From Bacteroides helcogenes P 36-108 (GTDB taxonomy: Bacteria > Bacteroidota > Bacteroidia > Bacteroidales > Bacteroidaceae): a stretch of DNA of 64,000 nt. Positions within the stretch are counted from its first letter, which is position 1, and each line of letters starts with the position of its first letter. Positions 18,628 through 26,719 of this stretch are shown one piece after another. Position numbers and translations under genes: made by a program. Where the stretch lies: assembly GCF_000186225.1 (NCBI RefSeq), contig NC_014933.1, positions 3,162,001 through 3,226,000 on the forward strand, in the 5' to 3' direction. The notes under the pieces are model-generated. The model did not search any database. It had not been told where the DNA came from and saw nothing but the letters and a program-made list of their open reading frames with translations.

Positions 18628-18661
18628 TGATTTATAATTAGTAATTAATGATTAATGAGGA

Positions 18662-18669
18662 CAAAGATA
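18662..18669 (-). promoter_or_regulatory. -7 box of ettA
   Basis: TATCTTTG on the minus strand, 35 bp before the 18627 ATG. Confidence 0.6.
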
Positions 18670-18688
18670 GGAAAAAAAGCGAAATTCT

Positions 18689-18719
18689 TTTGCTATTCAC
18701 AAAAAACTCTATATCTTTG
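18689..18719 (+). promoter_or_regulatory. promoter of tRNA-Lys
   Basis: TTTG at 18689-18692 and TATCTTTG at 18712-18719 are separated by 19 bp, an ideal Bacteroides -33/-7 pair, about 26 bp before the mature tRNA. Confidence 0.8.
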
Positions 18720-18745
18720 CACCCGCTTAACAGCAAAAAAGGATT

Positions 18746-18818
18746 GATTCGCTAGCTCAGCAGGTAGAGCACAACACTTTTAATGTTGGGGTCTTGGGTT
18801 CGAGCCCCAAGCGGATCA
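18746..18818 (+). tRNA. tRNA-Lys (anticodon TTT)
   Basis: The 73-nt cloverleaf has acceptor arms GATTCGC and GCGGATC (one G-T pair), an anticodon stem CAACA/TGTTG enclosing loop CTTTTAA (anticodon TTT), and T-arm GGGGC-TTCGAGC-type sequence. The discriminator base is A. The 3' CCA is not encoded. The gene is intact and its 3' end has served as the attachment site of at least two islands downstream. Confidence 0.95.
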
Positions 18819-18819
18819 C
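18807..18819 (+). repeat. attachment-site core, copy 1 (tRNA-Lys 3' end)
   Basis: CCAAGCGGATCAC within the tRNA 3' end recurs exactly at 45001-45013 and, one base longer, at 58940-58953, all on the same strand. This is the classic footprint of tyrosine-recombinase integration into a tRNA gene. Confidence 0.85.
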
Positions 18820-18822
18820 TTA

Positions 18823-18853
18823 AGAAAAGGACTTCATTACGAAGTCCTTTTCT
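18823..18853 (+). terminator. tRNA-Lys terminator
   Basis: Arms AGAAAAGGACTTC and GAAGTCCTTTTCT enclose loop ATTAC immediately after the tRNA. Confidence 0.75.
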
Positions 18854-18986
18854 GTTTAAAGAAGAATCCATACTGAGAATCAGCAAGTTGAAAGGTTTTC
18901 AAATCAAGAAAACGCCTCGTGGCACTATTAAAAAAAACGAGAGAAAGTGACACACGAGGACATGTAAATCCCCCAAAAGACCATTT

Positions 18987-19030
18987 TTGTGTTACAGGCT
19001 TTGTGTTACACCTCTCACAAATGTGTTACA
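18987..19030 (+). repeat. arm-type integrase-binding repeats, left end of island A
   Basis: Three direct copies of [TA]TGTGTTACA lie at 18987-18996, 19001-19010 and 19021-19030, directly before the integrase ATG. Related copies near the right end (44883-44905) support a role as arm sites. A CCTCGTG/CACGAGG inverted repeat lies just left (18915-18959). Confidence 0.6.
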
Positions 19031-19033
19031 CTT

Positions 19034-19985
19034 ATGAGTGCAAAAGTTAGATTAGTCTTCGACAGAAGAAAACAGGCCTCAGAAACAGTTTCTGCGGTCA
19101 TTGAAATCGTTGTTTGTTTGCAACGTGAGAGATTTTATTATTCAACAGGGCAATTCATCACATCCAATCAATGGGACAATGGGAAAGTCATCAACCACCC
19201 CAGAGCCATCATCCCGCAGAAACTTTATGGCATGGATGCGTGAGCGTATCGAGAACAGATTGTTACGAGAAGGTACACGCAAAGGACATTACACCACATA
19301 TAAGTCCATGGAACGCTTTGGCAAGATTAAGACTTTCGATGATTTGACCTTACAAAAGATTCATGAGTTCGACATTTTTCTAAAGGAAGAACAAACATTT
19401 ACTACATTAGGCAAACCCATTCACCGAAGTCAAGCAGCCATACACAACTATCACAAACGGCTTAAATCTTATGTTACCGAGGCATTCAGATTGGGATTGA
19501 TTAAAGAGAATCCTTATGAGAGATTCAAAGATAAACGAGGCGAAAATGGTTCCCGTCCTCATTTAACCAAGGAGCAGGTAAAAAAGTTGATTGGAATTAG
19601 AGATGCAAGCCAGGACCCGTTAATGAATAAATACATTGACTTCTTCCTATTCCAGACATTCACAGGCTTAGCCTATGAGGATGCCAAGCAGTTTGATTAC
19701 GAGAAGCATGTTATAAAAATGGATGGAAAAAATTACATTGATGGGCATCGCATTAAAACAGGTGGCGAGTTTGTTACCCCCATCCTGCCAATCACTCAAA
19801 AGATATTGGATCGCAACAACAATAAGCTGACCATTACCTCCAATCAGAAGTACAACCAGTTTCTCAAAGGAATCGGCTTAGCTCTGAAATGCAATTTTCC
19901 CTTGAGCTCGCATGTAGCAAGTCATATTGAATTTTCTTATCAATTGAATTTCAATATATTGCAAAAAATATTGCTTGATAGGTAA
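19034..19985 (+). pseudogene. tyrosine recombinase of island A, 5' part (frameshifted and interrupted)
   Basis: The ATG at 19034 opens an arm-binding N-domain (MSAKVRLVFDRRKQ onward to ITSNQWDNGKVINHPRA) that stops in frame near 19243. The core-binding and catalytic domains continue in another frame (TRKGHYTTYKSMERFGKIKT to GLALKCNFPLSSHVA), with some residues apparently missing between them. The catalytic domain breaks off at the HxxRH motif: the sequence reads HVA-SH instead of HVA-RH and then runs into unrelated AT-rich DNA with a stop at 19985. The missing C-terminus is found in frame at 35391-35556. The gene was split by insertion of a second element at GCAAG and was already, or has since been, frameshifted. 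Confidence 0.8.
19917..19926 (+). repeat. left junction repeat of the nested element
   Basis: GCAAGTCATA here and GCAAGGCATA at 35386-35395 mark the two ends of the inner element. Joining across GCAAG restores a normal HVARHTFA integrase motif. Confidence 0.7.
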
Positions 19986-20278
19986 CGATTTAGAAACGAG
20001 CGAACTTTATTACTTTGCTTTGTTCTGCTCTATCATTTAAAGAACGCTTTAACGGCTGCAAAGGTATAAAAAATAACCGATTTTACCAAAGTTTCAGACC
20101 GTCCTTCATACCCTCTTAACCATTTTACAATTTCTCGTCCCTCCTTTTCCATATCCTTTAACGCAAAAACAGGCAAAGCGTTACATAAGCCTCCCAACAA
20201 GCCTCTGAGCAGCTGTTTCTCAGGAACTCACCGTATATTTGCAGCTAAAATGAAGTATCAACAAACAGCAATATACGA
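19986..20278 (+). promoter_or_regulatory. left-end non-coding region of the nested element with promoter
   Basis: No gene is seen. A consensus -7 box TATATTTG at 20234-20241 lies 38 bp before the ATG at 20279. GTTAC-type motifs (GGTAAC near 19981, GCGTTAC near 20179) resemble those near the right end (35205-35245) and could be integrase arm sites. Confidence 0.45.
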
Positions 20279-20722
20279 ATGGAATATCTGAATTTAATAA
20301 ACCGTTTCTGGGCTGAGGATGAATATCAATCATTCTCGGCTGTGGAAACACGCCTATATTTCTTCCTGCTCAACCTTGCCAACAGAAGCTATTGGAAGGA
20401 ATGGATGGAATACAGCGATGCCAAACTGACTGCAAATATTGGCGTTTCTGTATCTGTGATCCGAAATGCAAGAAACAGATTGCAGGATGCTAACCTTATC
20501 AAGTTTGAGGTGGGCGGAAAGGGCTTTAGGGTAAAGACAAGGTATCAGATTCTGACACCTAACGACAATCCTAACCAGTACCCAAGTCTGCACCCAAATC
20601 AACACCCTAACCTTGACCCATATAATATAAAGATAAAGACTAAGACAAAGAATAATATAAATGGAGGTAAAAATGGATTTTCAAAACGTGCCTATGTCTC
20701 ATCAGGGAGTGACTTCGATTGA
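20279..20722 (+). CDS. winged-helix replication-associated protein, short form
   Basis: The 147-residue protein resembles the N-terminal winged-helix region found in replication-module proteins of Bacteroidales mobile elements. Its start, MEYLNLINRFWAEDEYQSFS, parallels MTYIDYMNRFWKVNEEAPFS of the longer 226-residue protein encoded at 44280-43600, and the helix-turn-helix region (LTANIGVSVSVIRNARNRLQ) aligns with the equivalent segment there. The C-terminal domain of the longer homologue is missing and the C-terminus is a low-complexity linker. It overlaps the following DnaC-like gene by 50 bp, consistent with a coupled initiator/helicase-loader pair. Confidence 0.65.
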   Translation: MEYLNLINRFWAEDEYQSFSAVETRLYFFLLNLANRSYWKEWMEYSDAKLTANIGVSVSVIRNARNRLQDANLIKFEVGGKGFRVKTRYQILTPNDNPNQYPSLHPNQHPNLDPYNIKIKTKTKNNINGGKNGFSKRAYVSSGSDFD

Positions 20723-21410
20723 ACAGAGTTTCAAACTCTGCATGGAGGCGTTCCGAAACGGCTACACTGAAACAAGACGACTAAAAGAAGAAAGCCGTTT
20801 CGCCCTTCCTTTCTCCTTGGAACAGTTCAAGGCGATGCTGGCTGGTTGTGCGGCAGGCATCATGGCGGAACGCAATGTTTATGGTCAGTTCATCTTTGAC
20901 GACCATAACACGCCTGTCATTGAGGAACTGTATAAATACCTTCGGTTGGATAACAGCTTTCATGGGGATTTGAACAAAGGCATTATGCTTGTGGGGAAAT
21001 ATGGCTGTGGCAAAACGCTTATCCTGCAATCGCTCATGCATGTATATAACACCGTCATACGGACGATGAATGTACGGAAACCGATTTTTGAGTTTCAGAA
21101 ATCCACCCATCTGCAGAGGATATTGCTTGCCAAAGGGATAGAATGCTACGCCAAACGTCCGCTTCTCATTGACGAACTTGGACGTGAGCCTAAACAGGTG
21201 ATGGACTTCGGCAATGAGAAAAGCCCGTTGATAGAACTTCTATGCGACCGATACGACCGTGGTGCATGGACTATGGCAACAAGCAACTTTACGCTTGATA
21301 CGCTGAGCAGCGATACCCATTACGGCAGAATGACGGGCGACAGGCTTAGTGCGATGTTCAATATTGTAGAACTCAAAGGAAACAGCAAGCGGGATCCTCT
21401 ACAAATTTAA
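20673..21410 (+). CDS. DnaC-like AAA+ ATPase (helicase loader type)
   Basis: The start is placed at ATG 20673 because GGAGG at 20663-20667 lies five bases upstream; an in-frame ATG at 20661 is less likely. The protein of about 245 residues has Walker A GKYGCGKT, a Walker B-like LLIDELGRE and an arginine-containing sensor region (MTGDRLSAMF), as in DnaC/IstB-type helicase loaders. Bacteroidales mobilisable elements often pair such a protein with a small initiator, as here. The ORF ends 15 bp from the convergent HerA gene. Confidence 0.75.
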   Translation: MDFQNVPMSHQGVTSIEQSFKLCMEAFRNGYTETRRLKEESRFALPFSLEQFKAMLAGCAAGIMAERNVYGQFIFDDHNTPVIEELYKYLRLDNSFHGDLNKGIMLVGKYGCGKTLILQSLMHVYNTVIRTMNVRKPIFEFQKSTHLQRILLAKGIECYAKRPLLIDELGREPKQVMDFGNEKSPLIELLCDRYDRGAWTMATSNFTLDTLSSDTHYGRMTGDRLSAMFNIVELKGNSKRDPLQI

Positions 21411-21425
21411 AACTGATGCAAAACT

Positions 21426-23339
21426 TCATTTCTCGCCATAGTATTCTTTGTCATTAAGCTCCGTATTATCATCATCTATCCAGCTTTCAAGCAAATTGAT
21501 ATTGTCACTCTGAGGACGATGCATATTATCTAATTTATCAACTTGAATGATTATTGGAAGATCTGCAATAACACCAGACAAGACACATGCTCCGACAGGT
21601 AGAATAGGAAGAGATTCTACTGAAAGTCGATCAAGATATGAAACAGCCTTTTCAATCATTTCCAAATCTTTATTATTGATAAGTCTATGAATAAAATAAT
21701 TGTGCAATTGAGATATAATTGTAGCAGATATATCTGATGGACGCTGGCTAGCAATAGTAAGAAATACACCAAATTTTCTTCCTTCCTTTATAATTTCCTC
21801 AAAGGTTTCTAATCGAAAATCTTTCCACGATTCACTTTCTCTCATGGATTCATAAGAGAGTACATTGTGTGCTTCATCGATTATTATGTTTAAAGATTTT
21901 GACAGTTCTGATTCCTTTTTTTCTTTTTGTTCATTATATAGCTTTGACGATAGTAGTAGTGGAATTAGTTTTTTTATATCTGTACGAACCATATTTAGAT
22001 CTATGACAACCAAATTGTTTCCATCCCAAAAATCATCAGATTCACTTATTTCAAATACTTTGGAGAAATACAACATTACCCCTTTTAATTTATTTATTGC
22101 AGGAATTATATGCTCGTTAGACGCTGTATTTTGAAGAACATCTGTTATAATTTCTAGATACAAAAAAGAGATTAAATTTTTAATGAAATCAGGAGAGAAA
22201 TTATAGTTATCCAAGACTTCTTTAATATGTAAAGACTCAAATTTTGAATCAATATTTTTATCAGTTATGAAATCATTTTCACTACCTTTTATTTTAAAGT
22301 TTCCATTAGAATACAATTCTAAGTCAGCTACAAGCCCCTTTTCAATATCATTGTGTGTATCTTCATACAGAATATTTGATGCATAATTTAATAGTTGACG
22401 TGTTTTTTGAGCATCATGTAGAGAGAAAATTGATTTTAATTGTATAGTGAAAAAATTCTTGAAATGATTAAGAACTTCCTGCTCATCTTTTTTGTCTTTA
22501 TGAATATGGGAATAAAGATTTAATGTCCTTTGTATGAATGGCTGTTGCGTTTTTTCTGTAGCACTTGACAAAATATATAATATTTGTGGAGTCAATAAAT
22601 CTTCCTTCTTTAATGGTATCTTGTCTCCATTATCTGTTCTTGTTGTCAATTTATAGACCTTTTTATTATTGGTAATTACATTTTTCCCAGAATACTCACC
22701 ATTAAAATCAAACAACAAGAATTTAGCGTTATCTTTGAATTTATTGTTATTACCTATCTTTTCAAATAACTTCTTGTAGATATTTGCAAGCGTATAACTC
22801 TTCCCACTTCCTGTATTTCCAAAGATTCCAATATGACTTGAAAAAAGTTTGTTTATGCCAATCTCAATAGGTACATTGTTGTCAGTCATAAGATGACCTA
22901 ATTGCAAAGTCAACTCTCCATCTTTAGCAAACTTGTGGATAAGAGAAAATTCCTCGTTGTCCATAAGCAGGCATTCATTACCAATCAATGGCAACTCTTT
23001 TACCCCTTTATGGTATTCTTTATTTTCAAAATATCCAATTAATTTAATTATCAGTAATCGACTGATTTCTTCATTTTTATTATGATAGTCAACATTTACA
23101 GAATAATTCTCTTTAATGGTTTCACTCTCAACCTTAGCAACAAGACAAATAAAACCTTTTAGAATTTTCAAGTAGCTTCCAACAGAAACATTCTTGATAA
23201 CATTACCTTTATATAATAGATGTGATAGATTCTTATTCTTATCCACTTTTATACATACCTCTCGACCATTAACGGAATACACTTCGCCAACTCTAAAGAT
23301 TGAATGCTTTTGCAACTGTGAATTTACGTCTATATTCAT
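21426..23339 (-). CDS. HerA-like ATPase, SIR2-HerA defence system
   Basis: The 637-residue HerA/FtsK-type hexameric ATPase has an N-terminal HAS-barrel-like region. Walker A GNTGSGKS is at 174-181, the extended Walker B reads NIIIDEAHNVL, and a conserved ASQRPSDIS segment is typical of DUF87/HerA proteins. It lies 12 bp downstream of the SIR2 gene in the same operon. SIR2 plus HerA is a known anti-phage module (called Nezha) in which the complex depletes NAD and/or degrades DNA upon infection. Base composition is clearly more AT-rich than the neighbouring restriction genes, suggesting separate acquisition. Confidence 0.85.
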   Translation of the reverse strand: MNIDVNSQLQKHSIFRVGEVYSVNGREVCIKVDKNKNLSHLLYKGNVIKNVSVGSYLKILKGFICLVAKVESETIKENYSVNVDYHNKNEEISRLLIIKLIGYFENKEYHKGVKELPLIGNECLLMDNEEFSLIHKFAKDGELTLQLGHLMTDNNVPIEIGINKLFSSHIGIFGNTGSGKSYTLANIYKKLFEKIGNNNKFKDNAKFLLFDFNGEYSGKNVITNNKKVYKLTTRTDNGDKIPLKKEDLLTPQILYILSSATEKTQQPFIQRTLNLYSHIHKDKKDEQEVLNHFKNFFTIQLKSIFSLHDAQKTRQLLNYASNILYEDTHNDIEKGLVADLELYSNGNFKIKGSENDFITDKNIDSKFESLHIKEVLDNYNFSPDFIKNLISFLYLEIITDVLQNTASNEHIIPAINKLKGVMLYFSKVFEISESDDFWDGNNLVVIDLNMVRTDIKKLIPLLLSSKLYNEQKEKKESELSKSLNIIIDEAHNVLSYESMRESESWKDFRLETFEEIIKEGRKFGVFLTIASQRPSDISATIISQLHNYFIHRLINNKDLEMIEKAVSYLDRLSVESLPILPVGACVLSGVIADLPIIIQVDKLDNMHRPQSDNINLLESWIDDDNTELNDKEYYGEK

Positions 23340-23351
23340 TTGATAGGAGTA

Positions 23352-24533
23352 TTAGATTCCAATATATCCGAACACGTACTTATTGATAGATTCTAAATCG
23401 AATTTAGTTAGGTCTTTCAAAGATTTATTAGCAAAATCAGCATCTTGTGAGTGCTTAAAAGATTCTGGTGTAATATAGAGGATATTATTATTATTTCTTG
23501 CTCCAGCTTTATTAATATTGGTCTCAATAAGTTTTTTTGAAAAATCATCATAAGCAAATACCAAAATTTGAAGAGTAGGATTAGAATTAGCAGCTCTAAC
23601 GGTAATCTTTGCTATATGTTCATCAGCAAAAGAGAAACCTGCAACTATTAGTAATGAATTACTACATTCTAATGCATTTGAATACAATCTCATTAACTCA
23701 TAAAAATGAAGTTCCAAAACTGTTTCACTAAATTTGTTCTTTCTTGGTCTGACCATTACAAGTTTTGAGAACAAATCACTGAATTGTCCCCTTTTGTCTG
23801 ATTCGTAATCTTCACATTCAATTATATCTTCTGCTTTTTTCTTAATGTCTTCAATGTTTGTACAATCTCCAAAATCAAAAATAACATCGGAAGGTGTAAG
23901 GCACTTATACAAATCAGCAATCTCTTGTAGTATTTTTAACTCTGTATCAATTGAAATATCATTACTTTCAATAGCTTTCCAATTGACCGATCCATGTATT
24001 TTCATGTAGTTAAATACAGGAATCATCGATTGATTTTGATATAAGGGACTAACTTTTGATGTAATATTCGAGAAAGTATCTTCACTAAATATAGGCGTAA
24101 TACGTCCTTTGAATCCATCGTTAAACTCCACCTTTACCTCTTCGGCTGCGGTTTCAACTAAATTATCAATGTTGGTAGTAAAAATATTTACTTGCTTATC
24201 CAACAAACTAACATTACGCTTAGCCATTATTTCATTCCATCTACTTAGAAATGATTTGTAATTATTAATAACAGAGTCATAATGTTTCTTTCTGTCTTCA
24301 TTTAATAATGATATTTCAGAATACAAGCATGGATTCATTACCGTACTAAAATAGTACGCCTCCAACGATGTCTTTATTATATTCTTGGTATCTACTTCTT
24401 CTATTTGTTCTGCTTCGGTTAACCACGTTTCTATGTTTCCTAAAGTAGATAAATATGGGTTCGATAGTCCTGACCCAAATAAGAAATTTATGTGGGACGA
24501 TTGAATAATATTTTTTAATAGGTCTAATCTCAT
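23352..24533 (-). CDS. SIR2-family NADase-like protein, SIR2-HerA defence system
   Basis: The 393-residue protein has a SIR2 fold. FLFGSGLS at about 17-24 forms the NAD-binding glycine loop, FTTNIDNLVE holds the catalytic-type Asn-Asp, and MKIHGSVNW supplies the active-site His. A C-terminal VAGFSFADEHI segment is typical of defence SIR2 proteins. It probably hydrolyses NAD when activated, working with the HerA ATPase encoded immediately downstream. A PHP-domain fragment lies 18 bp upstream. Confidence 0.85.
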   Translation of the reverse strand: MRLDLLKNIIQSSHINFLFGSGLSNPYLSTLGNIETWLTEAEQIEEVDTKNIIKTSLEAYYFSTVMNPCLYSEISLLNEDRKKHYDSVINNYKSFLSRWNEIMAKRNVSLLDKQVNIFTTNIDNLVETAAEEVKVEFNDGFKGRITPIFSEDTFSNITSKVSPLYQNQSMIPVFNYMKIHGSVNWKAIESNDISIDTELKILQEIADLYKCLTPSDVIFDFGDCTNIEDIKKKAEDIIECEDYESDKRGQFSDLFSKLVMVRPRKNKFSETVLELHFYELMRLYSNALECSNSLLIVAGFSFADEHIAKITVRAANSNPTLQILVFAYDDFSKKLIETNINKAGARNNNNILYITPESFKHSQDADFANKSLKDLTKFDLESINKYVFGYIGI

Positions 24534-24551
24534 TCTAATATTGTTTTTATA

Positions 24552-24749
24552 TTAAACATTATATTTCTTATTCTCTTTTCCCAAAATACCGATATTAGCA
24601 ACATTATGATAATCTGTATTCGAAATACATTTTAAATCATTTGCAGAAGCCTCGTTTAACACCTCCTGACAAAAAATCTTTCCATCTGATGCGTCAGTAT
24701 GGATATGCAAGTCCCATTTATTCCATAAAGAACCAACTTCATACATCAT
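24552..24749 (-). pseudogene. truncated TrlF-like PHP/ATPase N-terminus
   Basis: The 65-residue ORF begins GSLWNKWDLHIHTDASDG, the N-terminal signature of TrlF-type proteins (PHP phosphoesterase domain with the HxH metal motif fused to an SMC-like ATPase, a defence family of roughly 900-1000 residues). It stops after about 60 residues, so more than 90 percent is gone. It sits directly before SIR2 and may be the scar left when SIR2-HerA replaced a TrlF gene. A short product with some function cannot be excluded. Confidence 0.65.
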
Positions 24750-24753
24750 ATTC

Positions 24754-24882
24754 TTAATTTGATTTTAATAGACAATTCAATAAGACAATTCCTGAGAATA
24801 CTCTAATGAAAGCTGGAAAAACTATATACAGAAGTATTACCATCCACCCAATCATGTTTTGTTCCATATTTGTTATGTCCAT
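24754..24882 (-). CDS. possible 42-residue membrane protein in the defence operon
   Basis: ATG 24882 begins 4 bp after the methyltransferase stop, and the ORF runs to TAA at 24754, 4 bp before the TrlF fragment. The product has a short polar N-terminus and one hydrophobic stretch (MIGWMVILLYIVFPAF and onward). No family is recognised. Tight spacing favours translation, but so short an ORF could be chance. Confidence 0.4.
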   Translation of the reverse strand: MDITNMEQNMIGWMVILLYIVFPAFIRVFSGIVLLNCLLKSN

Positions 24883-24886
24883 TAGA

Positions 24887-26719
24887 TTATACTTTTTGAT
24901 TGGGTTGATTATTATTAGTGCATTTTATATTATATAGCCGTTCTACATAGCCGTTTATGGCTTTTGGCTCTTGTAGTGAGAGCAAACCTACACGCTGCTT
25001 GTTGCTCAGAACAGGTATTCCAAATCCTTTTACATAGTTCTTTGCGTAGGAGTAATAGCCAGTGGCGTAGGGTTTTGCGGTATGTTGCATGTAGTAGTCA
25101 AAGACTGAGGACTCGAGGATGCGTTTCAGCACAAGGAGGTCTTCTTCGTTTCCACTAAAGATGGCGTAACCACAGTAGATAAGCATGTTTTCGTTGTCTG
25201 TATAGACAAAATGTGGACGGTCGGTCATGTAAGGAAACAATAATTTGCGACCACGATCGCCAGTGGCTTGCGAACGACCGAAGGCATACCATGTCTTGTA
25301 ATTTTTTTCTCCTTTGTCGCGCTGAGACAGTTTTATCTTATTAAGCGATAGATACTTGTACGCTTTCGGATATCTGCTCATAAATACAGCCTCTACCAGC
25401 ACCTTGTTGCTCTCATCGTATGGAAAAATCACCTTTTCGATGATGTTGGGAATTTCTTCTTCGGTGTGTAATATATTCGGCTTTATGATGTCACGGCAAA
25501 TACCTCTCTCAATCGGAAATTCCATGTTTCCCACTTGTAGATAGAAATATGTCTCGTCCTCTCGCACTGGACGGAAGATGTAAATGTCGTTAGCAAGAGT
25601 AGCAATGCCGTTCTTTATCTGGAACATTTCACCTAGCGGTTTGCCTGCATTCTCTATTTTGCGGATGTTGTGCAAAATTTCGGCATTGTTGAGATTCCAA
25701 CCTTTGTGGTCGTCAAGGTCACTGTATGGTATTAGGTTAAAATGTATCGGTTTTTCAGTGAAACCATTAGCATTTATTTGTCCTTTCGAATAGTTTATAC
25801 CCACCGTACCATGCTTGTCTATCAAAACAATACAGGTATAAGCAAGTGTTTTTCCAAAAACAAGCTGGTGCCCGAAGTCAATAATTTCGATAGCTGTGTT
25901 TGAATTGCGGAAATAACTGCGCAACAATCTGGCATTCATGCTCTTGAAGAATGAATTGAGTGTAATGTAACCCAGTACTCCGTCCTCACAAAGAATGCTG
26001 TAAGCAATCTCTAAAAATGGTAGATAGAGGTCGGCATTTCCGCAACGAGCCACCTGCCATCTAGAGAGTAATGCTTTTGATTCTTCATCAATATGTTTTG
26101 CACGGACGTACGGCGGATTACCTACAACAATGTCAAAGCCGCCATTCTCAGCCACTCCAGGCATTGCTTTGAAATCAAAATCAAGCGAATTACCTTGACT
26201 GACGTGGAAATCCTCATCTGCCAGAGTTTCGCCATTCTGTAATGCAGCCAACGAAAGGAGAATCTTGCAACGCTTTACACTTAACTCGCTCACATCTACA
26301 CCGTAAAGATGTTGCAAAGCTTCGTGATACGACTGTCCGCAATGAATGTGCAGATAATTGGCAAGTGAGAGCAGAAATGCACCGCAACCGCAAGATATGT
26401 CGATGGCAAGGCTGTCTTGCAGTGTTTTTTTTTGTGTGGCAACAACTCTCTCCAGAATATAGTCGCGAATGTATTTCGGGGTATAAACTGCGCCATTTTT
26501 TGTCTTCTCAGCCTTCGGAATCGCCAACTCGAACACGTTGATAACATCTTCAATAGACTTAATATCAACCATCGGCACATCGTCACTGTAGTAATCGACA
26601 AGCAAACCGCTCTGTATAGTCAGAGCATTACTCTTGACGAAAGATGAAACAACAATGCTATCCAAGCAAAGTTGCTGCTCGGCATAGCGAGAGATAATGT
26701 TTTGCAGTTCTTTATTCAT
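24887..26719 (-). CDS. N6-adenine DNA methyltransferase (Eco57I/PaeR7I-like)
   Basis: The 610-residue enzyme has SAM-binding motif I DISCGCG from residue 107 and catalytic motif IV NPPY at 201-204, followed by a TaqI-like C-terminal target-recognition region (IKNGIATLANDIYIF onward). It has no obvious nuclease motif, so it probably methylates adenine only. Its gene overlaps the upstream type IIG gene by 8 bp and is translationally coupled to it. It may methylate the second strand of an asymmetric site recognised by that enzyme. Confidence 0.85.
   Translation of the reverse strand: MNKELQNIISRYAEQQLCLDSIVVSSFVKSNALTIQSGLLVDYYSDDVPMVDIKSIEDVINVFELAIPKAEKTKNGAVYTPKYIRDYILERVVATQKKTLQDSLAIDISCGCGAFLLSLANYLHIHCGQSYHEALQHLYGVDVSELSVKRCKILLSLAALQNGETLADEDFHVSQGNSLDFDFKAMPGVAENGGFDIVVGNPPYVRAKHIDEESKALLSRWQVARCGNADLYLPFLEIAYSILCEDGVLGYITLNSFFKSMNARLLRSYFRNSNTAIEIIDFGHQLVFGKTLAYTCIVLIDKHGTVGINYSKGQINANGFTEKPIHFNLIPYSDLDDHKGWNLNNAEILHNIRKIENAGKPLGEMFQIKNGIATLANDIYIFRPVREDETYFYLQVGNMEFPIERGICRDIIKPNILHTEEEIPNIIEKVIFPYDESNKVLVEAVFMSRYPKAYKYLSLNKIKLSQRDKGEKNYKTWYAFGRSQATGDRGRKLLFPYMTDRPHFVYTDNENMLIYCGYAIFSGNEEDLLVLKRILESSVFDYYMQHTAKPYATGYYSYAKNYVKGFGIPVLSNKQRVGLLSLQEPKAINGYVERLYNIKCTNNNQPNQKV

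Noticed and set aside
20661..20672. Earlier ATG as start of the DnaC-like gene
   Set aside because: The GGAGG at 20663-20667 is correctly spaced for ATG 20673 and would itself be inside the coding region if 20661 were used.
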